Source: Acidobacteriota bacterium
Lineage (GTDB): Bacteria > Acidobacteriota > Terriglobia > 2-12-FULL-54-10
NCBI GenBank assembly: GCA_009691245.1
Contig: SHUM01000012.1
Span: 1 to 64,000, forward strand
Length of the DNA stretch: 64,000 nt
Direction of reading: 5' to 3'
The notes beneath the pieces were generated by a model. The model did no database searches. It was not told the origin of the DNA and was given only the letters and a program-made list of their open reading frames with translations. Numbering within the stretch: the stretch's first letter is position 1; each line of letters opens with the position of its first letter. The translations under genes and the position numbers were made by a program. Below, one piece after another: positions 27,336-36,481 of this stretch.

Positions 27336-28709
27336 ATGATGATATTCAAGAAGACGATTCCACGGCGAAGTTTTCTGCGCGGCGTGGGCGCGACTGTCGC
27401 GCTGCCGCTGCTGGATTCCATGATCCCCGCGCTGACGGCGAAGGCATTAGCCTCTGGCGCCGCCGGTCCCGACACGCGCTCGAATCTGTCGCCGGTGCGC
27501 TTCTCGGTGGTGTTTGTTCCCAATGGCCGCATCATGAAGCATTGGACGCCGGAGGCCGAGGGCGCGAACTTCACGCTGCCCACCACGCTGGCGCCGCTGG
27601 CCGCGTTCCAGAAAAACATGCTGGTGATGAGCGACCTGAACAACATGTCCAACCAGCGGCAAAACGTCAGCGGCGAGGCCGGGCCGCACGCGACAGCGAG
27701 TGGCTGTTTCCTGACCGGCGTCTATCCCAAGCCGCCCGGACAGGCGGGCATCTCCATCGACCAGATTGCGGCGAAGGAGTTGGGTCAGCAAACGCAATTC
27801 TCATCGCTTGAATTGTCGCTGGAGTCCGGCGAGACCGGCGGCGGCGGCGATGGCGCGGACTCTGACGCCTATCTGAACACCATGTCCTGGCGCAGCGCGA
27901 CCACACCGCTGCCCACCGAAAATAATCCGCGCAGGCTGTTCGAGCGCATGTTCGGCGAGGCCGATTCGACTGACCCCGCCGAGCGGAAACGCAATTGGGC
28001 GGTGGATCGCAGCGTACTGGATGTGGTCACCGGCCAGATCAGCGGCCTGACCGCGCGGCTGGGCACGCCCGACCGCGCCAAGTTGAATGAGTATCTGGAA
28101 GCGGTGCGCGATGTCGAGCGGCGCATCCACCTGGCTGAAGAGCGCACGGTGCGCGATCTGCCGGTGATCGAACGTCCGGCGGGGATGCCGGAGAATTACG
28201 AAGAGCATTCGCGGCTGATGTTCGACTTGCAGGTTCTGGCGTTCCAGACCGACATGACGCGCGTGAGCACCTTCGCCATGGCGCGTGAAAAAAGCGAGCG
28301 CGCCTACCGCGAGATCGGGCTCGATGAGGGCCATCACGCGCTGACGCATCACGGCTACGATGCCGGCATGGTGGCCAAGTGCGTGCAGATTGAAACGTAT
28401 CAATCGAAGCAGTTCGCTTACTTCCTTGAGAAGATGAAGTCCACCACCGAGGCGGGACGCACGCTGCTTGATAATTCCGTGATCCTGTTCGCCAGCAGCA
28501 TCAGCGACGGCCACGCGCACTCGCGGCGCAACCTGCCCATCGTGCTGTTCGGCGGCGGCGGCGGACGCATTCAGGGCGGCCGCCACATCCGCTACGCCAA
28601 GGACACGCCGCTCGCCAATCTGTACCTGACGGTTCTCGATATCGCCGGCGTGCGCCTCGACAACTTCGGCGACAGCAACGGCAAGCTGAACCTGCTGCCC
28701 ATCGCGTAG
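27336..28709 (+). CDS. DUF1552-family Tat-exported protein
   Basis: A 457-aa protein with a twin-arginine signal (PRRSFLRGVGATVALPLLD, residues 9-27), so it should be exported folded. The body matches DUF1552: RFSVVFVPNGRIMKHWTP near residue 55, then FLTGVYPKPPG and SIDQIAAKELG, and a C-terminal LLDNSVILFASSISDGHAHSRRNLP. These proteins resemble sulfatase/alkaline-phosphatase-like folds, but no activity is established. It nearly always pairs with DUF1592 genes, as here. GAGGAGGG lies 11 nt before the ATG. The partner heme protein suggests a redox or polysaccharide-processing complex (inference). Confidence 0.92.
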   Translation: MMIFKKTIPRRSFLRGVGATVALPLLDSMIPALTAKALASGAAGPDTRSNLSPVRFSVVFVPNGRIMKHWTPEAEGANFTLPTTLAPLAAFQKNMLVMSDLNNMSNQRQNVSGEAGPHATASGCFLTGVYPKPPGQAGISIDQIAAKELGQQTQFSSLELSLESGETGGGGDGADSDAYLNTMSWRSATTPLPTENNPRRLFERMFGEADSTDPAERKRNWAVDRSVLDVVTGQISGLTARLGTPDRAKLNEYLEAVRDVERRIHLAEERTVRDLPVIERPAGMPENYEEHSRLMFDLQVLAFQTDMTRVSTFAMAREKSERAYREIGLDEGHHALTHHGYDAGMVAKCVQIETYQSKQFAYFLEKMKSTTEAGRTLLDNSVILFASSISDGHAHSRRNLPIVLFGGGGGRIQGGRHIRYAKDTPLANLYLTVLDIAGVRLDNFGDSNGKLNLLPIA

Positions 28710-28731
28710 AAGATGGAGATGGAGTTTTTCT

Positions 28732-28968
28732 ATGGGGACTACTATTGATATCTCCAGCCTGGGCGTGGAGCAGCGACTGCTGCTACTAGAAGAAATCTGG
28801 GATAGCCTCTCGGAGTCACCGGAGGCATTCCAACTGACGGCGGCGCAGGAGGCAGAACTAAATCGCCGTGCGGATGAGATAGACGCGGGAGATACATCCG
28901 GCACTCCCTGGGAGGAAGTCGTGGAAAATATTCGAAACAAGCACAAGTCTGGAGTAGAAAGAAAATGA
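28732..28968 (+). CDS. antitoxin-like addiction-module component (PF09720-type)
   Basis: A 78-aa protein with the pattern LGVEQRLLLLEEIWDSL, then LTAAQEAELNRRADE and PWEEVVENIR, which matches the Unstab_antitox family of RelB-like antitoxins. No RelE/ParE toxin follows: the next gene encodes a secreted ankyrin protein and overlaps by ATGA (28965-28968), so translation is probably coupled. It starts 22 nt after the DUF1552 stop codon. It may be an orphan antitoxin left after loss of its toxin, or recruited as a regulator. The ribosome site is weak (GGAG, about 16 nt upstream). Confidence 0.8.
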   Translation: MGTTIDISSLGVEQRLLLLEEIWDSLSESPEAFQLTAAQEAELNRRADEIDAGDTSGTPWEEVVENIRNKHKSGVERK

Positions 28969-30566
28969 CCGGACGCAATAATGCACGTAACGCAATCATC
29001 GTAGTGCTCATGATGGTCAGCACTCAGTTGTACGCGACCGTGAACGATCTGCGGCTGGTGGAGGCGGCCAAGGCACGCAACATCGCGGCGGTGCGCGCGC
29101 TGATCGCGCAGAAGGTGGACGTGAATGAGCCTCAGGCCGATGGCGCGACCGCGCTGGCGTGGGCCGCGCATGAGGATGACGTGGAGATGGCTGGACTGCT
29201 GATCGCGGCGGGCGCGGACGCGAACATCGCCAACGATTATGGCGTAACGCCGCTGGAGTTGGCTTGCGCCAAGGGCAGCGCGGCCATGGTGGCAAAGCTG
29301 CTCTCAGGCAAGGCGGATCCCAACAAGGCGCAATGGAACGGCGCGACGCCGCTGATGAGTTGCGCGCGCTCCGGTAGCGCGGAGGCCGTCGAGGCGCTGC
29401 TGAAAGCAAAGGCGAATCCCAGCGCGAAGGAGTCGCGGCGCGGGCAGACCGCGCTGATGTGGGCCGCGGCGCAGAAACACTCCGCCGTGGTGAAGGCGCT
29501 GGTGAAGGCCGGCTCGGAGGTCAACGCCAAGTCGCAGTTGCCCGCCGATATGAAGCCGATTCTGTATCTCACCTATGGCGTGTACCGGCGCGATCCCACC
29601 ACGGTGGACCGCTTCGAGGCCGGCGACGCGCATCTGGATCCCACCAGTTCGCGCGGAGGATACACGGCGCTGATGTTCGCGGCGCAGCAGGGCGATCTGG
29701 ACTCGGCGCGCGCGCTGGTGGAGGGCGGGGCGAACGTGAATGACGTGAGCACGGAGTACGGCAGCGCGCTGGTGGTGGCCGCCGCCAGCGGACATGAGCC
29801 GCTCGCGCTCTACCTGGTCGAGAAGGGCGCCGATCCCAACGTGGCCGACGGCTGGGGCTTGAACGCACTGCACTACTCGCTGCGCGCGGGCATCATCGCC
29901 ATCGGCATGTCGCGCGACCGCATTCGCACGGACCGCTATTGGCATAAACCCGGCCTGCCTGAGCTGGCGAAGTCGCTGCTGGCGCATGGAGCCAATCCCA
30001 ACGCGCGCATCGGCAAAGGGCTGCCGCCGTTTGACTATCCGTTTTTCGCGCGCACCACGGGCAATTCGATGCCGCAGATTCGCCAGCCCGGCGCCACGCC
30101 GTTTCTGCTGGCCGCCGCCGCGTTCGACGCGTCGATGATGAAGCTGCTAATTGAGCACGGCGCGAATCCCAAATTATCCACCGATGAAGGCACCACGCCG
30201 CTGATGACCGCATCGGGCATGGGGCGCCTCGAAGACCTTTCGCCGGAGGAAGAGGCCAAAGCGCTGGTCGCCGCGCGGATGGCGCTGGAGTTGGGCAACG
30301 ACGTCAACGCCGCCAATCAGGATGGCCGCAATGCGCTGGGCGCGGCGGCATTTCTCGGCGCGAACTCCATTGTGGAACTGCTGGCCGGCAAGGGCGCGAA
30401 TCTGGAGATGCAGGACCGCTACGGGCAATCCGCACTGAGCATCGCCAAGGGACTGCCGGCGAAGATAACCGGGCAGGACAAGCGATTCCGCGGCAGCGGC
30501 GGGCACCAATCCACCGAAGAGTTGCTGCTCAAGCTGGGCGCCAAGCCCATCGCGGAAAAGAATTAG
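28965..30566 (+). CDS. exported ankyrin-repeat protein
   Basis: A 533-aa protein with a short hydrophobic N-terminal segment (residues 10-24), then ankyrin repeats from about residue 30 to the end. Clear repeats include DGATALAWAAHEDDVEMAGL, YGVTPLELACAKGSAAMVAK, GQTALMWAAAQKHSAVVKAL, GYTALMFAAQQGDLDSARAL and GRNALGAAAFLGANSIVELL. An insert of about 60 residues (around 305-370) breaks the series. Ankyrin proteins bind other proteins; the partner is unknown. The start codon overlaps the stop of the antitoxin-like gene. A family C palindrome begins at its stop codon. Confidence 0.85.
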   Translation: MTGRNNARNAIIVVLMMVSTQLYATVNDLRLVEAAKARNIAAVRALIAQKVDVNEPQADGATALAWAAHEDDVEMAGLLIAAGADANIANDYGVTPLELACAKGSAAMVAKLLSGKADPNKAQWNGATPLMSCARSGSAEAVEALLKAKANPSAKESRRGQTALMWAAAQKHSAVVKALVKAGSEVNAKSQLPADMKPILYLTYGVYRRDPTTVDRFEAGDAHLDPTSSRGGYTALMFAAQQGDLDSARALVEGGANVNDVSTEYGSALVVAAASGHEPLALYLVEKGADPNVADGWGLNALHYSLRAGIIAIGMSRDRIRTDRYWHKPGLPELAKSLLAHGANPNARIGKGLPPFDYPFFARTTGNSMPQIRQPGATPFLLAAAAFDASMMKLLIEHGANPKLSTDEGTTPLMTASGMGRLEDLSPEEEAKALVAARMALELGNDVNAANQDGRNALGAAAFLGANSIVELLAGKGANLEMQDRYGQSALSIAKGLPAKITGQDKRFRGSGGHQSTEELLLKLGAKPIAEKN

Positions 30567-30652
30567 CCACAGAGACACGGAGGCACAGAGTTTAAGAAGG
30601 GTAAGTTTTTTTTACCCTCGTTCTTATCTCTGCGTCTCCGTGCCTCCGTGGC
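30566..30652. repeat. family C palindrome
   Basis: Left arm 30566-30590 (GCCACAGAGACACGGAGGC...) pairs imperfectly with right arm 30628-30652, with a T-rich centre at 30606-30613. It starts within the ankyrin gene's TAG and ends 22 nt before the cupin start. This motif class is widespread in bacterial intergenic regions. Confidence 0.65.
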
Positions 30653-30674
30653 AAGTCATTTTGAGGAGACGATC

Positions 30675-31127
30675 ATGTCGTACACCGAAAAGTTTACCTG
30701 GGCGGGCAAGGAGCTTACGCTGAGGCGCGAGCAGTCGCCGGTGGAGAACATCTCGACGGAGAGCGCGAAGGTCAAGATCGAGAAGATCAATATCAACGAT
30801 CCCGCGCTGCGGCCCGCCAACTATGACCAGGCCGATGGCTCGGTGATGCCCATCTTTCAGGCCGACGGCGTGCGTGTGGATCTTTCCAAGCGCTCCAGTC
30901 ACGACATGCCTTTCTGGCATCGCAACATGGAGTGTGATGAGCTGATCTTTTGCTACAAAGGCGGCATTCGCTGGGAGACGGAACTCGGCAATCTGGAACT
31001 GAAGCCCGGCGAGATGTTTGTCATCCCCAAGGGCATCGCACATCGCTCGCTGTTGCCGGAAGACAATACCGACGACAACATTATCATTGAGCTGAAAATT
31101 CGCGGGGACATTGCAAAACTGATTTAG
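30675..31127 (+). CDS. cupin protein, homogentisate-dioxygenase-like
   Basis: A 150-aa single-domain cupin. GAGGAG (30663-30668) precedes the ATG. The segment HDMPFWHRNMECDELIFCYKG (residues about 75-95), then LELKPGEMFVIPKGIAHRS, resembles the metal-binding cupin core of homogentisate 1,2-dioxygenase and related ring-opening enzymes: His in WHRN, Glu in ECDE, His in IAHR. It is far shorter than HGO (about 430 aa), so it is not HGO itself. A role in oxidative ring cleavage or as a metal-dependent isomerase is inferred from the catabolic setting. It converges with the CoxG-like gene, 10 nt apart. Confidence 0.78.
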   Translation: MSYTEKFTWAGKELTLRREQSPVENISTESAKVKIEKININDPALRPANYDQADGSVMPIFQADGVRVDLSKRSSHDMPFWHRNMECDELIFCYKGGIRWETELGNLELKPGEMFVIPKGIAHRSLLPEDNTDDNIIIELKIRGDIAKLI

Positions 31128-31137
31128 CGTGACAGTG

Positions 31138-31638
31138 CTAAATACCCAGCATGGAGGTGGGCTTGGTGGGGACTTCCTGCATGACGGCGGTTCCGCCGAC
31201 GCGCGAGGCGACGTTCGAGGCAAACTCGGCCATCATCTGATCGGCCTTCTTCTTGATCATCGGCCCGCCGAACTCACCGATCTTGCCGAAGAGATTAATA
31301 TCAGAACCGGCGATGAGGCGCGTCTCGTTGGCGGAAATTTCCTCAAGGTTCATGGTCAGCTTGCCCTGGATCATGCCGCTGATGCGCTGGTCGTTGGCCT
31401 CCACGCGCATGATGGCGGTGTGAGATGCCGCATCCATCTTCTCGATCTCGATCCTGCCCGACAGGCGCAGCTTGACCACGCCCACCTTCTGCGTGATGAC
31501 GCCGACGTAGTGGGTCTCATCCTGCTTGGTGACTTCCTCCACGCCGGGCAGGCAGGTGGCTACTTTGGGGATATCGGTGAGAAACTCCCACAGCTTTTGG
31601 GGAGACGCGCTGATCAGGCAATGATTGGTAAAATTCAT
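31138..31638 (-). CDS. CoxG-like SRPBCC protein
   Basis: A 166-aa protein of the CoxG branch of the SRPBCC fold: MNFTNHCLISASPQKLWEFL, then CLPGVEEVTKQDETHYVGVITQKVG, then LSGRIEIEKMD and GKIGEFGGPMIKKKADQMM. In CO dehydrogenase clusters CoxG anchors or assists the molybdenum enzyme at the membrane. The frame is open further upstream to 31815, but homology begins at the ATG at 31638. A molybdenum hydroxylase follows 1.8 kb to the right, which supports the assignment. It is transcribed away from the amidohydrolase at 31980, with a family B palindrome in between. Confidence 0.85.
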   Translation of the reverse strand: MNFTNHCLISASPQKLWEFLTDIPKVATCLPGVEEVTKQDETHYVGVITQKVGVVKLRLSGRIEIEKMDAASHTAIMRVEANDQRISGMIQGKLTMNLEEISANETRLIAGSDINLFGKIGEFGGPMIKKKADQMMAEFASNVASRVGGTAVMQEVPTKPTSMLGI

Positions 31639-31864
31639 TTGTAGTTCACCAGCAGGCGGGCAGAAGCACTCATGCGCCGCGAGCCCTTCCATAAGTTGCA
31701 AATTGGAGGAATTAGTACAAGGGCCAGCGTATCGGAAGCGGCGGAAAATCACAAGGCGACGTGAGGCCACGCTGGAACTTCCTCGCGATTTCGCACAAGC
31801 ATCGGTGCCCGCCATTGTAAAATGGCCATTAGCTCTCGTGGCGGATCGCCGACAAACTGCTTAA

Positions 31865-31952
31865 CGTCGTCATTCCGAGCGTAGCGAGGAACCTGCTGTC
31901 CCCATCGCGCAACGTAAAAGCAGGTCCTCTTCGGTTCGCTCAGGATGACGAC
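31865..31952. repeat. family B palindrome, copy 1
   Basis: Left arm starts CGTCGTCATTCCGAGCG at 31865; the imperfect right arm ends CTCAGGATGACGACA at 31952. It is repeated more perfectly at 57535-57625. It lies in the divergent gap between the CoxG-like and amidohydrolase genes. Confidence 0.7.
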
Positions 31953-31979
31953 ATAAAGAATTAACCGAGACACTAACAC

Positions 31980-33374
31980 ATGGCTGATATTTTTCTGCAC
32001 AATGCCGATTGGCTGATTACCGTGGACCCGCAGCGGCGCATCATCACGGATGGCGCGCTGGCCATTGAGGGCGGGAAGATTGTCGCCGTCGGAAAGACGC
32101 GCGACATGGAGGCGCGGTACTCCACATCGAAGCGAACCATCGACGCGCGGAACCGGGTGGTCCTGCCCGGGTTGATCGACTGCCACATCCACACTTCATT
32201 TCAATTGGCGCGTGGACTGGCCGATGAGGTCAGCGCACAAAAATTTCTCTTCGAGCGCATGTATCCCTACGAGGGGTTGCTCACGGAAGAAGAAAGTTAT
32301 TGGAGCACGCAGCTCTGCGTGCTGGAGCTGCTGCGCAACGGCGTTACCACTTTCATTGACGCGGGTAATTACTTTCCTGATGTTACCGCGCGCGTGGTGG
32401 GCGCGGCGGGGATACGCTGCGCGCTGGCCAAGTCGGCCATGGACATCGCCAAGTCGCCCTTCGGCGCGCTGCCCGAGCGGTTCCGGGAATCCACCGAGCA
32501 GGCCATCGAGCGATCTGAGGAAACCGTGCAGCGGCTGCACGGCACTCACAACGGGCGTGTGCGCGGATGGTTCCAGTTTCGCGGCATCCCCAACTCCACT
32601 GACAAACTGGTTACGCGCATGAAGGAGCTTGCCGACCGCTACAAGACCGGGGTGCAGACTCACGCTTGTTTCGCCAAAGACACGCTGGAGGCCTGCAAGA
32701 CCTCATTCGGCGTTACGGAGATTCAGCGCCTCGAGCGCCTGGGCGCGCTGGGGCCGAACATCCTGCTGGTCCATTCCGGCTGGGTGAGTCCGCATGAGTT
32801 CGAGTTCATCCGCAAATACGACTGCAAAGTGGTGGCCGCGCCGAGTTCCAGCCTGCACAATTCCTACGGCAATATTCTGATGGGAAAGATTCCTGAGTTT
32901 ATCGAGATGGGCGTGGCCGTGGGACTCGGCTCCGACCATGCGTCGTCGGGGATTGTTGATCTGTTGCAGGAGATGTTCCTGGTCGCCGGCGTCTACAAGG
33001 AAGTGCGGTTGAACACCAGCGTGATGCCGCCGGAGCGCGTGGTGGAAATGGCCACCATCAACGGAGCGCGCTGCGCGTTGTGGGAGGACGAGATCGGGTC
33101 GATCGAAGTGGGCAAGAAGGCCGACCTGACGCTGTTCGACACGCAGATGGCGCAGTGGCAACCGCTCTACAATCCCGTTGCTAATCTGGTGTATTCCGCC
33201 ACGGGCGCCAGCGTTGATACGGTGATCTGCGACGGGCAGGTGTTGATGGAAGACAAGCAACTCAAGACGTTGAACGAGCAGGAGATTTTCCGCGAAGTGA
33301 AGCGGCTGATGCCAGGCATCCTCGAGAAGACGAAACTAGCAGACAAAATCAAGCCGACCTGGCCTATCATATAA
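31980..33374 (+). CDS. amidohydrolase/deaminase of the MtaD/SsnA type
   Basis: A 464-aa cytoplasmic enzyme without signal peptide. The N-terminal beta strand part (ADWLITVDPQRRIITDGALAIEGG) leads to the metal motif DCHIHTS (His69, His71), with further ligands in VQTHACF and LGSDHASSG. This is the layout of chlorohydrolase-like deaminases (SsnA/MtaD/guanine deaminase group), which remove amino or halide groups from N-heterocycles. The end reads GSIEVGKKADLTLFDTQ. It sits in front of the molybdenum hydroxylase genes with an 82-nt gap, which would suit an N-heteroaromatic route, though the substrate is not known. Confidence 0.88.
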   Translation: MADIFLHNADWLITVDPQRRIITDGALAIEGGKIVAVGKTRDMEARYSTSKRTIDARNRVVLPGLIDCHIHTSFQLARGLADEVSAQKFLFERMYPYEGLLTEEESYWSTQLCVLELLRNGVTTFIDAGNYFPDVTARVVGAAGIRCALAKSAMDIAKSPFGALPERFRESTEQAIERSEETVQRLHGTHNGRVRGWFQFRGIPNSTDKLVTRMKELADRYKTGVQTHACFAKDTLEACKTSFGVTEIQRLERLGALGPNILLVHSGWVSPHEFEFIRKYDCKVVAAPSSSLHNSYGNILMGKIPEFIEMGVAVGLGSDHASSGIVDLLQEMFLVAGVYKEVRLNTSVMPPERVVEMATINGARCALWEDEIGSIEVGKKADLTLFDTQMAQWQPLYNPVANLVYSATGASVDTVICDGQVLMEDKQLKTLNEQEIFREVKRLMPGILEKTKLADKIKPTWPII

Positions 33375-33402
33375 GATTCGTTGCGATTTGGTTTACGGTG
33401 CG

Positions 33403-33428
33403 GTGCCGCGAGCGTCAGCGAGCGGCAC
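33403..33428. repeat. short hairpin, family A-related fragment
   Basis: GTGCCGC (33403-33409) and GCGGCAC (33422-33428) form a stem in the gap before the 2Fe-2S subunit gene. The sequence around it resembles one arm of the family A palindromes. Confidence 0.4.
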
Positions 33429-33456
33429 TGTCACGCGCTTCGCGGAAGGGTAATTT

Positions 33457-33948
33457 ATGCAACTGGTAAAGATCACCATCAATGGCAAGGCATTTGAACA
33501 TGAGGTGGAGCCGCGGCTGCTGCTGGTCCACTACATCCGCGAGAAGGCCCAGTTGACCGGCACGCACGTCGGTTGCGACACGGGCAACTGCGGAGCCTGC
33601 ACCGTGGTTTACAACGGCAAGCTCATCAAGAGTTGCCTGATGCTGGCCGTGCAGGCCGACGGCGCCGAGATACTCACCATTGAGGGCATGAGCCAGCAGG
33701 ACCCGGAGAAGCAGAAGAACGGCCTGCACCCGATTCAGGACGCGTTCCTCGAAAAGTTCGGATTCCAGTGCGGCTACTGCACCTCAGGGATGGTGCTGAA
33801 CACGCACACACTTCTGAAATCGAATCCCAATCCATCCGAGCACGAAATTCGCGAATCGCTCGAGGGCAATCTCTGCATGTGTACTGGTTATCAACAGATC
33901 ATTGAATCCATCCAGTACGCCGCCGAGAAAATGAAGGCGAGCAAATAG
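33457..33948 (+). CDS. molybdenum hydroxylase 2Fe-2S subunit (CoxS/XdhC type)
   Basis: A 163-aa iron-sulfur subunit. The ferredoxin-type cluster motif GCDTGNCGACTV is near residues 45-56, and the second cluster motifs QCGYCTSGM and CMCTGYQ lie near 105-113 and 139-145. This is the standard small subunit that carries electrons from the molybdopterin site to FAD. A GAAGGG site is upstream of the ATG. The next subunit starts 8 nt after its stop codon. Confidence 0.95.
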   Translation: MQLVKITINGKAFEHEVEPRLLLVHYIREKAQLTGTHVGCDTGNCGACTVVYNGKLIKSCLMLAVQADGAEILTIEGMSQQDPEKQKNGLHPIQDAFLEKFGFQCGYCTSGMVLNTHTLLKSNPNPSEHEIRESLEGNLCMCTGYQQIIESIQYAAEKMKASK

Positions 33949-33956
33949 GGAAGCAC

Positions 33957-36377
33957 ATGACCACACTACTTGATTACGACAAACTATTCGTTACGCGCAA
34001 CTACGTCGGCAAGCCCATCCGCCGCAACGAGGACGAGAAGTTCGTGAAGGGCGAAGCGGTCTATGTGGACGACATTGACATGGACTGCGCGCACGTGGCC
34101 ATTCTGCGTAGCATCTTCCCGCACGCGCGGCTCAAGAAGATCGACACCAGCAAGGCCGAAGCGCTGAAGGGTGTGCTGGCCGTCATCACCGGGCCGGAAG
34201 TTGTCGCGCAGACCAAGTCGGTGCCGCCGCGCGCCATCGCCAAACCGCTGAAGCAGTATGTGATGGCGGGCGAAAAGATTCGCTATCTGGGCGAGCCTAT
34301 CGCCGCCGTGGTGGCCGAAGATCGTTACATCGCCGAAGATGCGCTGGAGTTGATCGAGGTCGAGTACGAGCCGCTACAGGGCGTGACCCGTATTGAAGAA
34401 GCGCTGAAGCCCGGCGCGCCGCTGCTGTTTGAAGAGAATGGCAGCAACGACTTGCTGCACGACACCATGACGCACGGCGACATCGACAAGGCTTTCAAGG
34501 ACGCCGATCTAGTCCTCAAGGAAAAGTTTGCGGTGCATCGCTATAGCTCGACACCGCTGGAGAACTGGGCGATGATCGCTCGGCACGACAAGGGCAATGA
34601 CTCGTTCACCATGTGGGCCAACGATCAGCAGCCCGGTCGCAGCGTCGCCAACATGAGCGCGGTGATGGGCGTGCCCATGAACAAGCTGCGCCTGATCGTT
34701 CCTGAATCCGGCGGCGGCTTCGGCATCAAGCTGGCCATATGGCCTTACATGGTCATCCTATGTCTGCTGGCGAAAAAAGTGGATAAGCCCATCAAGTGGG
34801 TACAGACGCGGCGCGAGCACTTGCTGGGCGGCACGCACGCGCCGGACTGCACGGTGGACATGGAGATGGCGCTCAAGAAGGACGGCACCGTGCTGGGCAT
34901 CTCGGTGATCGACAAGGAGAATGACGGATCGTTCATTCACACCGCCGGCATCTACTCGCTGATTAAGTTCGCCACGCTGGTCGGGTGCTATCAGATCCGG
35001 GCGTCGCGCATGGAGCTGGTGAGCGTGGCGGCGAACAAAGGCCCCACGGTGCAGAATCGCGGCGTCGGCAAACCGACCGCGATCTTCACGCTGGAACGCA
35101 TGATGGACATCGCCGCGAAAAAATTGGGGTTGGACCCGGTAGAGATACGCCGGAAGAATTTCGTCCAGCCGGAGCAGATGCCCTACACCACGCCATCGGG
35201 CGAAGTCTATGAGAGCGGCAACTATCCCGCGACGCTGGACAAAGCGTTGAAGATGGCGGACTACGAAGGTCTGCGCAAGATGCAGGCCGAGGCACGCAAG
35301 CAGGGGCGGCATATCGGCATCGGCATGAGCACGGGCGTGGAGCCGGGCACGTCGAACCTGGGCTACTACTACACGTCGTCGGGCATCCCGGAGTACATGG
35401 GGAGCGGCGAGGGCGCGATGGTGGCGCTGGACTACGACGGCAACATCAGCGCCATGATCGGTTCGGTGGATACCGGACAGGGCCACGCGACCACCATCGC
35501 GCAGGTGATCTCGGACATGCTGGGCACCACGCCCGCGCACATCTCGGTGGACAACACGCTGGACTCGTTTGTGTCGCCGTCGATTGGGCACTCGGGGTCG
35601 TACTCGAACAAGTTCAATGACGTGGACCTCGGCGCGGTGATTCGCGCGACAGAGAAGGTCCGCGACAAGATGCTGCTCATCGCGGCGCATATCCTGAAAG
35701 CCCCGCTGAGCGAGATGCGCTTCGTACCCGGCGGCACCGCCATTGGGGTGAAGGGAGACGCGGCGCGGCAGATGTCGTTCCAGGACATTGCCGGATACGC
35801 CTACAAGCGCATCACCATGCTGCCCGACGACATGGAGCCCGGACTCAAGGAGATCGCCTTCTATCGCAACAAGGCCGCGAAGATGCCCAACAAGGACAAC
35901 TTCAACGTGCAGTTGACGCACTCCAATTCCGCGCACATTGTGGTGGCCGAGGTGGACGCGCAGAGCGGCTTCGTCAATATCCTGAAATACGTGATCGTGC
36001 ATGACTGCGGCAACCAGATCAATCCCGGCATCGTGGACGGCATGGCCATCGGCTCCACCGTGCATGGACTGGGCGCGACGTTCCTCGAGGAGTTTGTCTA
36101 CGATGACAACGGCCAGTTGCTGGCCACGACCTTCATGGATTACCTGAAGCCGGTCGCCGCCGGATTGCCGCACATCGAGCTAGGCCACATGCACTCGCCC
36201 TGCCCGACGACGATGCTGGGCACGAAGTCGGCTGGCGAAGGCGGAGCGATCGGTTCACTCGCCGCCGTCGCGGGAGCCGTGGAAGACGCGCTGACTCCGT
36301 TCGGGGTGAAGATCACATCCCTACCCTTGACGCCGGAAAAAATCATGAACGCGATTCTGCGCACGAAGGTGATTTGA
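33957..36377 (+). CDS. molybdenum hydroxylase large subunit (aldehyde/xanthine dehydrogenase type)
   Basis: An 806-aa molybdopterin-binding subunit, full length for the family. The active-site loop normally AYRCSFR in form I CO dehydrogenase reads QNRGVGKP at residues 366-373, so a Cys for the copper site is absent and this is not a form I CO dehydrogenase. It is closer to the RGxGxP loop of other hydroxylases. The catalytic Glu is at 761 in KSAGEGGAIG, equal in position to Glu763 of CoxL. Such enzymes add a water-derived hydroxyl to aldehydes or N-heterocycles. It sits between the 2Fe-2S and FAD subunits. Substrate unknown; its neighbours suggest a heteroaromatic acid. Confidence 0.93.
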   Translation: MTTLLDYDKLFVTRNYVGKPIRRNEDEKFVKGEAVYVDDIDMDCAHVAILRSIFPHARLKKIDTSKAEALKGVLAVITGPEVVAQTKSVPPRAIAKPLKQYVMAGEKIRYLGEPIAAVVAEDRYIAEDALELIEVEYEPLQGVTRIEEALKPGAPLLFEENGSNDLLHDTMTHGDIDKAFKDADLVLKEKFAVHRYSSTPLENWAMIARHDKGNDSFTMWANDQQPGRSVANMSAVMGVPMNKLRLIVPESGGGFGIKLAIWPYMVILCLLAKKVDKPIKWVQTRREHLLGGTHAPDCTVDMEMALKKDGTVLGISVIDKENDGSFIHTAGIYSLIKFATLVGCYQIRASRMELVSVAANKGPTVQNRGVGKPTAIFTLERMMDIAAKKLGLDPVEIRRKNFVQPEQMPYTTPSGEVYESGNYPATLDKALKMADYEGLRKMQAEARKQGRHIGIGMSTGVEPGTSNLGYYYTSSGIPEYMGSGEGAMVALDYDGNISAMIGSVDTGQGHATTIAQVISDMLGTTPAHISVDNTLDSFVSPSIGHSGSYSNKFNDVDLGAVIRATEKVRDKMLLIAAHILKAPLSEMRFVPGGTAIGVKGDAARQMSFQDIAGYAYKRITMLPDDMEPGLKEIAFYRNKAAKMPNKDNFNVQLTHSNSAHIVVAEVDAQSGFVNILKYVIVHDCGNQINPGIVDGMAIGSTVHGLGATFLEEFVYDDNGQLLATTFMDYLKPVAAGLPHIELGHMHSPCPTTMLGTKSAGEGGAIGSLAAVAGAVEDALTPFGVKITSLPLTPEKIMNAILRTKVI

Positions 36378-36481
36378 CGATTCGACGAAGTTGGTCGCTG
36401 TGGGTTGGTCGCTGTGGTCAGAACCGCTAGAAAACTGAAAGTGGGCAATTTGGTCAAGTTTGTCAATTAAGGACGGAAAGA

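Noticed and set aside
31639-31815. N-terminal extension of the CoxG-like protein
   Set aside because: The extra 59 residues have no homology to the family and no better ribosome site.
33957-36377. Form I CO dehydrogenase
   Set aside because: The active-site Cys loop is absent (QNRGVGKP instead), so CO oxidation cannot be claimed.
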